DNA from: JAEYFP01 sp964579795
GTDB lineage: Bacteria > Bacillota > Clostridia > Lachnospirales > Lachnospiraceae
Reading direction: 5' to 3'
Length of the DNA: 10,788 nucleotides
Assembly: GCA_964579795.1 (NCBI GenBank)
Contig: CAZOHM010000069.1
Coordinates: 1-10,788 of the forward strand
Below, in pieces: positions 7,179 through 10,788 of this stretch. The notes under the pieces are model-generated. The model did no database searches, was not told the DNA's origin, and was given only the letters and a program-made list of their open reading frames with translations. A program made the translations under genes and the position numbers. Every line of letters begins with the position of its first letter. Position 1 is the first letter of the stretch.

Positions 7179-7425
7179 TTATTCCATTAAAAATACATCC
7201 ACACTATTAATGATATTCTTTTTCTCAATAACAGATAGCTTTTTCCAAATGATTGCTTTCAAACCACGAATCTGAAAGATCTTTTACCAATTCTTGTATT
7301 CGCAAGCCAATTGAGATCTTGACCATCTGTGGAGTAACTTTTTTCATATATTGCTGCGAAAAAGAAATCAGATCACTTCTAATTTCTCCTGTTCGACAAA
7401 AATCTGTCTCCTTCAGTGATGGATT
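7179..7425 (-). pseudogene. Frameshifted remnant, perhaps the C-terminal part of a TetR-type regulator
   Basis: The 332 bases between the reductase gene and the MBL gene are mostly filled by a decayed reading frame. From 7425 to a TGA at 7225 the minus strand encodes 66 residues without a proper start, including GEIRSDLISFSQQYMKK and VTPQMVKISIGLRIQEL. Removing one base from the A5 run (T5 at 7240-7244 on the plus strand) joins this to a second frame, LEKLSVIEKKNIINSV, that ends with FLME at a TAA at 7179. GEIRSDL and the final helix resemble the ligand-binding half of TetR regulators, but no DNA-binding domain remains, so the family is inferred. Its beginning overlaps the last 16 codons of the reductase gene, which suggests a deletion fused the two. 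Confidence 0.5.
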
Positions 7426-8146
7426 TCATTTTGGAAATTGAATTGCCGCTATAATACCAAGGTCTTTTCTTTTCGAGCCAATCGTGTTCCGCCCAATACT
7501 CTCTTTCTCGTGGTGATGAATCCCATCCCTTTGCATGCATCATTTTCATAATATTAAATATGATTTTTGTTTTAATTCCGATATGAGGAGGCTTTGAACA
7601 ATCAATTTTTCCAGCAAGGTTAGATAAATCTTTTTCGATTTTTTTCTTTCTTTTGGATGTTACCATACTCCAATTTGCTGCCTGTACGGCAATTCCATAA
7701 TTCTTTATGTACGGAACTCCCCAGTAAAACAAAGAATCCTTGATAGGTTGCATTGCTTTCTTACAAAATGCGCCTGCAGATGCTGTCAATACAACTGCAC
7801 GTTTTTTAAACATCCATTCTTTTGGTCTGTGAACCATCCAACAATCAAATAACAAATCAAGAAACGACTTCATAGCACCTGATGGTGCAAGACAATAATT
7901 AGGAGAAGTAAATATGAATAGATCCGCTTTCTCCATAGCATCAAGAATAATTTTTTTCTCATCCCAAAACGGACATTTCGTTTCATCTTCAATGCAGGAA
8001 TAACAACCTAGGCAAAAATGCGGAAGGTCACGTGGTAAAAAAAACTCTGTTATGTTCCTCTCTTCTGCCAATTTCTCTGCAAGGATTCTGCCCATATGAT
8101 AGGTACTGCCTTTATGATTTTGTCCATTTACTATAATAATGTTCAT
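7379..8146 (-). CDS. Flavodoxin-fold NAD(P)H-dependent FMN reductase-like protein
   Basis: A 255-residue protein of the NADPH-dependent FMN reductase/iron-sulfur flavoprotein-like group. The N-terminus MNIIIVNGQNHKGSTYHM is the phosphate-binding loop for FMN. A Cys-rich segment CLGCYSC (Cys45, Cys48, Cys51, with Cys58 nearby) follows. SPNYCLAPSGAMKSFLD (81-97) is the second flavin-contacting loop, in the usual place of a SPVYFGxxS motif. The CxxCxxC spacing may hold a small metal or Fe-S centre or serve in disulfide chemistry. The ATG at 8146 follows AAGGAA. The last 16 codons overlap the regulator remnant in another frame, and the tail after KRPWYY may not be native. It probably reduces quinones, nitro compounds or similar in the cytoplasm; the substrate is unknown. 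Confidence 0.85.
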   Translation of the reverse strand: MNIIIVNGQNHKGSTYHMGRILAEKLAEERNITEFFLPRDLPHFCLGCYSCIEDETKCPFWDEKKIILDAMEKADLFIFTSPNYCLAPSGAMKSFLDLLFDCWMVHRPKEWMFKKRAVVLTASAGAFCKKAMQPIKDSLFYWGVPYIKNYGIAVQAANWSMVTSKRKKKIEKDLSNLAGKIDCSKPPHIGIKTKIIFNIMKMMHAKGWDSSPREREYWAEHDWLEKKRPWYYSGNSISKMKSITEGDRFLSNRRN

Positions 8147-8184
8147 GTATCATTTCCTTACTTCTTCAAATTTATTTTAAACTA

Positions 8185-8193
8185 ATTATATCA
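8185..8193 (-). promoter_or_regulatory. Extended -10 promoter element for the reductase gene
   Basis: The minus strand has TGATATAAT (8193-8185), a perfect -10 hexamer with the TGn extension, about 40 bases upstream of the reductase ATG. The -35 (TGGATT-like) is poor, which extended -10 promoters tolerate. No terminator is seen between the kinase-like gene and here, so read-through from upstream is also possible. Confidence 0.5.
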
Positions 8194-8271
8194 GATTAAT
8201 ACTTCTAAATCCATCTGTATTTTCCATATTGAATTCTCTCGATATCCAAGTGCTTTCATTAAAAACAACAT

Positions 8272-8862
8272 TTACCCTTGATATAACTCTTTTAACAGAT
8301 TGATACACTTTTCATATCCCAGTACGCTACTATTTAATGTAATTGAATAATTCGAAGCCATTCCCCAGGTTTGCTCAGTATAAAATTTGTAATGAATACT
8401 TCTCTTTTTATCAATATCATGAATTAATTTTTCTGCTTCCTTTTCAGTCTTTTCATATAGCTTGCAGATTCTTTCCTTCTTTTCATTTTCATTACCTGTA
8501 ATAAAGACATTTAATACATCTTCACGATCCTTTAATATGTAATCCGCATTTCTACCTATGATAATACATGGTCCTTTCTCAGCCGCTTCAATAATAATAC
8601 TGCGTTGGACCGAATCAAGGATATCCGCCATAGACTGTCCATTCGGGTTTCTTCCAATGAAGCCATATCCCAACAAATTTTTCATAGGAGAATACTCTCC
8701 TTTTTCTTCTATAAATTCTTTTGCCAGGCCAGTCTTTTGGGCAGTCTCCGCAATTATTTCCTTATCATAATAAGTAATCCCCAATTCTTTCGCTATCTCT
8801 TCCCCGATGTACCGGCCACCACTTCCAAATTCACGACTAATTGTAATAATTCTCTTTGACAT
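8272..8862 (-). CDS. Cytidylate kinase-like family protein
   Basis: A 196-residue protein of the cytidylate kinase-like (Cytidylate_kin2/AAA_26-type) family, common next to transport and signalling genes in Clostridia. The P-loop is ISREFGSGGRYIGEEIA (residues 8-24). IIGRNADYIL (101-110) and the KKRSIHYKFYT segment (152-162) match the core and lid, and YSITLNSS (172-179) the typical C-terminal strand. It is not the housekeeping Cmk: it is shorter and lacks that enzyme's substrate motifs, and the phosphate acceptor in this family is generally unknown. The ATG shares one base with the MATE stop (TAATG at 8864-8860), and its ribosome binding site GGAGGA lies within the last MATE codons, so the two are translationally coupled. 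Confidence 0.88.
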   Translation of the reverse strand: MSKRIITISREFGSGGRYIGEEIAKELGITYYDKEIIAETAQKTGLAKEFIEEKGEYSPMKNLLGYGFIGRNPNGQSMADILDSVQRSIIIEAAEKGPCIIIGRNADYILKDREDVLNVFITGNENEKKERICKLYEKTEKEAEKLIHDIDKKRSIHYKFYTEQTWGMASNYSITLNSSVLGYEKCINLLKELYQG

Positions 8863-10250
8863 TATAATTCCTCCATTCCTACAAGTTTTTTATGATGAAT
8901 ACGTTTCATTAATAAGAAGGCTACTGCTGAGCTGACAATCTCGGTAATTGGAAAAGCAATCCAGATTAACCAGGTAAATGAAGCATTTGCAATTGCAATT
9001 TTCGAAAACACATATGCAAGAGGCAATATAATAACCGCTTGTCTCAAAATCGAGATTACTAATGATTCCAATCCAGAATCCAATGCTTGGTAAACTCCCT
9101 GATAAGCAATGTTGATTCCGGCAAAAATAAAGCTTATAGATACGATTCTCATTGCGCTGATACATAACTGCTGTGTTTCCCCAGATAATCCAAAAATATT
9201 TGACAGCGGATTTGCAAATATCTCAATCAAGACCAGACCAGCAATCATAATAATAAATGTATCAAGCATTCCAGATCGAATTCCTGCTTTTACTCGCTTT
9301 CCATTTCGCATTCCATAGTTAAAGCTTACGATTGGAGTAATCGCATCTCTTAAGCCAAACGCACAAAAGAGAATAAACTGCTGAATCTTATAATAAAGAC
9401 CATACGCTGTTACAACATTCTCTCCAACTCCTATAAAAATAACATTCAATGCATATGTCATAACAGACATCAGTGCTTGAGCAATAATCGCCGGAAGACC
9501 AATTGCGTAGATTTCCAAAATAATGGGACGAGATGGTTTTTTATATCTCAGTGCGTTGTCCACTTCTTTATTGAATTTTAAATGGAAAATAAGTGCCAAC
9601 CCCATGGAAGTAATCTGACCAATAACAGTTGCATAAGCTGCACCAGCAACTCCTAGTTCTGGTGCTCCAACCAATCCGTAAATTAAGATAGGATCAAGAA
9701 TGATATTTACGACAGCTCCTGCGATCTGAGCTATTGTTGAATAAATACTTCTTCCAGTCGCCTGAAGCAGTTTTTCAAAAATCGAAAAAAAGACGATTCC
9801 CATAGAAATACAGCAGCAAATCGTCAAATACTGTACTGCCATATCATAAATTTGCTGATTAGAAGTCTGGGTTGAGATATATCCTCGCACTCCAAATATT
9901 CCAAATAAAAGAAACGCAAGATAAATCACTGCACCTAGAAAAATACTGTTACCTGCTACACGACTTGCTTTCTCATGATTCCTTTGTCCAAGACTTTTTG
10001 CCAAAAGCGCGTTGGTTCCAACTCCAGTTCCTATTCCGATTGCAACCATAAGCATCTGTGCTGGGAAAGCCAGTGTCAGTGCATTTAATGCCGCTTCTCC
10101 TGTAGCTTTCATATTTGAGACAAACGCGCTGTCTACAATATTGTAAACAGCCTGTAATGCCATGGATAATATCATCGGGATACCCATGTTCAACATCAGT
10201 TTTTCTACTGGCATGACTGCCATTTTGTTTGTTTCTCTGTTTTGTTCCAC
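8862..10250 (-). CDS. MATE family multidrug/metabolite efflux transporter
   Basis: A 462-residue membrane protein, full length for the MATE (MepA/NorM-like) family, with about 12 hydrophobic segments in two homologous halves. The N-terminal half shows YNIVDSAFVS (36-45) and IGIGTGVGTNALLAKSLG (71-88), classic MATE signatures; the second half has a matching SFNYGMRNGKRVK segment. Such pumps export cationic or other small molecules in exchange for Na+ or H+. The start is a GTG (10250-10248), supported by GGAGG at 10260-10264 with spacing 9; the next in-frame ATG is nine codons further in and has no such site. It is followed, with a one-base overlap, by the cytidylate kinase-like gene. Its leader begins at a consensus promoter and runs directly into a terminator hairpin, so it is probably controlled by attenuation. 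Confidence 0.95.
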   Translation of the reverse strand: MEQNRETNKMAVMPVEKLMLNMGIPMILSMALQAVYNIVDSAFVSNMKATGEAALNALTLAFPAQMLMVAIGIGTGVGTNALLAKSLGQRNHEKASRVAGNSIFLGAVIYLAFLLFGIFGVRGYISTQTSNQQIYDMAVQYLTICCCISMGIVFFSIFEKLLQATGRSIYSTIAQIAGAVVNIILDPILIYGLVGAPELGVAGAAYATVIGQITSMGLALIFHLKFNKEVDNALRYKKPSRPIILEIYAIGLPAIIAQALMSVMTYALNVIFIGVGENVVTAYGLYYKIQQFILFCAFGLRDAITPIVSFNYGMRNGKRVKAGIRSGMLDTFIIMIAGLVLIEIFANPLSNIFGLSGETQQLCISAMRIVSISFIFAGINIAYQGVYQALDSGLESLVISILRQAVIILPLAYVFSKIAIANASFTWLIWIAFPITEIVSSAVAFLLMKRIHHKKLVGMEEL

Positions 10251-10274
10251 TTTCTAGAACCTCCATTTTTATGA

Positions 10275-10307
10275 TATCTAAAAGTCAAATCCAACCTCTT
10301 TTAGATA
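10275..10307 (-). other. Second hairpin in the MATE leader, next to the ribosome binding site
   Basis: Ten-base perfect stem (10275-10284 with 10298-10307) and a 13-base loop, 10 bases from the GGAGG of the MATE gene. The minus-strand loop contains TGGATTT, the same 7-mer as in the 3' arm of the upstream terminator, and therefore complementary to that terminator's 5' arm. A pairing or kissing role is inference. Confidence 0.5.
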
Positions 10308-10318
10308 CTTGATGACAT

Positions 10319-10354
10319 AAAAAAAATGCGTAAATCCATTCCTGGATTTACGCA
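10319..10354 (-). terminator. Intrinsic terminator in the MATE leader (attenuator)
   Basis: A perfect 12-bp stem (10327-10338 with 10343-10354, 4-base loop) is followed on the minus strand by eight T residues (10326-10319). It lies between the MATE promoter and the MATE gene, so most transcripts would stop after about 50 bases unless the hairpin is prevented. Guanidine-IV (mepA-motif) riboswitches are known to control MATE genes of Clostridia by this kind of terminator, but I cannot confirm their consensus here. Confidence 0.85.
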
Positions 10355-10373
10355 CATGCCACTCGGTAATATT

Positions 10374-10402
10374 ATTATAACAATTCACTTTTACGTTGTC
10401 AA
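10374..10402 (-). promoter_or_regulatory. Consensus promoter for the MATE leader
   Basis: TTGACA (10402-10397) and TATAAT (10379-10374) on the minus strand, both perfect, with a 17-base spacer. Transcription should begin near 10367 with ACCGAGTGG, only about 13 bases before the terminator stem. Confidence 0.85.
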
Positions 10403-10530
10403 AGTACATTTTCCTCCAATAACGTCACACACAAGAACAAAAATGGCTTCAAACAAAGCTGTATGAATACCACAAAGTTCCAGGTTCTCAACATTTTTTT
10501 CTGTGTACTTCCCTTTAATTTATTTGACAT
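10399..10530 (-). CDS. Possible 43-residue hydrophobic small protein or gene remnant
   Basis: An ATG at 10530 opens a 43-codon frame that ends at a TGA (10401-10399) inside the -35 box of the MATE promoter. After a basic start (MSNKLKGSTQKKMLRTW) it is hydrophobic: NFVVFIQLCLKPFLFLCV. No ribosome binding site precedes it. The N-F...Q-L...P pattern vaguely resembles the C-terminal helix of DUF2798-type proteins, such as the one starting at 10735, so it may be a remnant of a related gene. It could equally be chance. Confidence 0.25.
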   Translation of the reverse strand: MSNKLKGSTQKKMLRTWNFVVFIQLCLKPFLFLCVTLLEENVL

Positions 10531-10546
10531 TCAATCTAATTTTTAT

Positions 10547-10576
10547 TTGATTTTCTCTCATTCTATATGATATACT
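10547..10576 (+). promoter_or_regulatory. Extended -10 promoter for the DUF2798-like gene
   Basis: Plus strand TTGATT (10547-10552), 18 bases, TATACT (10571-10576) with the TGA extension at 10568-10570. Transcription would start near 10583, giving a leader of about 150 bases before the ATG at 10735. Confidence 0.6.
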
Positions 10577-10605
10577 TTGTAAGTAAATTAATATTGATAC
10601 ATAAC

Positions 10606-10693
10606 GACACATGTGGTGCTTTACGCACATAAATCTGATTACGGTACTATGGATTTTTTCATAGCTATTTCCAGATTCACATGTGTCTTTTTT
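10606..10693 (+). ncRNA. Structured leader RNA ending in a terminator-like U-run (riboswitch candidate)
   Basis: The plus-strand leader can form a closed multi-branch fold: P1 10606-10615 with 10678-10687 (10 perfect pairs, GACACATGTG), P2 10616-10619 with 10625-10628 (5-base loop), P3 10632-10637 with 10672-10677 (6 perfect pairs, stacked on P1), and P4 10647-10651 with 10660-10664. P1 is followed by six T residues (10688-10693), like a terminator with an RNA domain in place of its loop. It sits between the promoter and the ribosome binding site of the downstream gene. I do not recognise it as a known riboswitch class. Confidence 0.5.
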
Positions 10694-10734
10694 ATGTCAA
10701 ATTTACAAAAAATTAATCTAAGGAGCGATTTAAT

Positions 10735-10788
10735 ATGCCAAGAAATCAATTTCAAAGGATGGTATTTGCCTTCCTAACCGTAGTCGTA
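10735..10788 (+). CDS. DUF2798-like membrane protein (only the first 18 codons in the window)
   Basis: The ATG at 10735 follows an AAGGAG box at 10720-10725. The 18 visible residues, MPRNQFQRMVFAFLTVVV, match by eye the starts of DUF2798-type small membrane proteins of Clostridia (MPRNKFQ followed by a hydrophobic helix). Function of the family is unknown. It is transcribed divergently from the MATE gene and has a structured leader of its own. Identity rests on very little sequence. Confidence 0.6.
   Translation, partial: MPRNQFQRMVFAFLTVVV

Noticed and set aside
8272..8862. Housekeeping cytidylate kinase Cmk
   Set aside because: The P-loop variant FGSGGR and short length fit the kinase-like family instead.
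10319..10354. Hairpin as terminator for the plus strand
   Set aside because: The T-run is only on the minus-strand 3' side; on the plus strand the stem is followed by CATGCC.
10606..10693. Known riboswitch classes such as TPP, purine, c-di-GMP-I, fluoride or preQ1
   Set aside because: I could not find the conserved core sequences of these classes in the leader.

Overview
The window is AT-rich and looks like a Lachnospiraceae-type Clostridia genome (inference). Pointers are AAGGAG/GGAGG ribosome binding sites, GTG and TTG starts with strong Shine-Dalgarno sequences, an LTAC-lipobox lipoprotein, a MalT-like LuxR regulator, a NimA-like protein and a MATE/cytidylate-kinase-like pair. Apart from a gene fragment at the right edge, every recognised gene is on the minus strand, so transcription runs from right to left.

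Right edge to left. At 10735 a plus-strand gene begins (DUF2798-like start, cut by the window end). It diverges from a MATE transporter (8862-10250) across a 484-base intergenic region. Each of the two genes has its own promoter followed by a terminator-like RNA fold: a consensus promoter running straight into a hairpin plus U8 for the MATE gene, and a nested junction-like fold plus U6 for the DUF2798-like gene. This pair of attenuator-like leaders is the best candidate here for an undescribed regulatory system. The MATE stop overlaps the start of a cytidylate kinase-like gene. Next comes an FMN/flavodoxin-type reductase with its own extended -10.

The middle (about 3900-7430) is an accessory enzyme cluster: a metallo-beta-lactamase-fold hydrolase, a fumarylacetoacetate hydrolase-family protein, a NimA-like flavin-binding protein and an Asp/Glu racemase-family protein. 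Upstream of it lies a frameshifted remnant, perhaps the C-terminal part of a TetR-type regulator, and a perfect 9-bp-arm palindrome that looks like that regulator's operator. Two enzymes have substitutions at expected active-site positions: Ala at the first catalytic position of the racemase, and Trp where the MBL protein would carry its last metal-binding His. The cluster may handle a small organic acid or xenobiotic; no substrate can be named from sequence.

The left part holds a 794-residue MalT-like LuxR ATPase regulator, then a very acidic lipoprotein made mostly of two nearly identical 96-residue repeats (a recent 288-bp tandem duplication), closed by a strong terminator. Last is a TetR regulator cut by the left edge, with a consensus promoter and an operator over its transcription start. 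No tRNA, rRNA, CRISPR or insertion sequence was seen.
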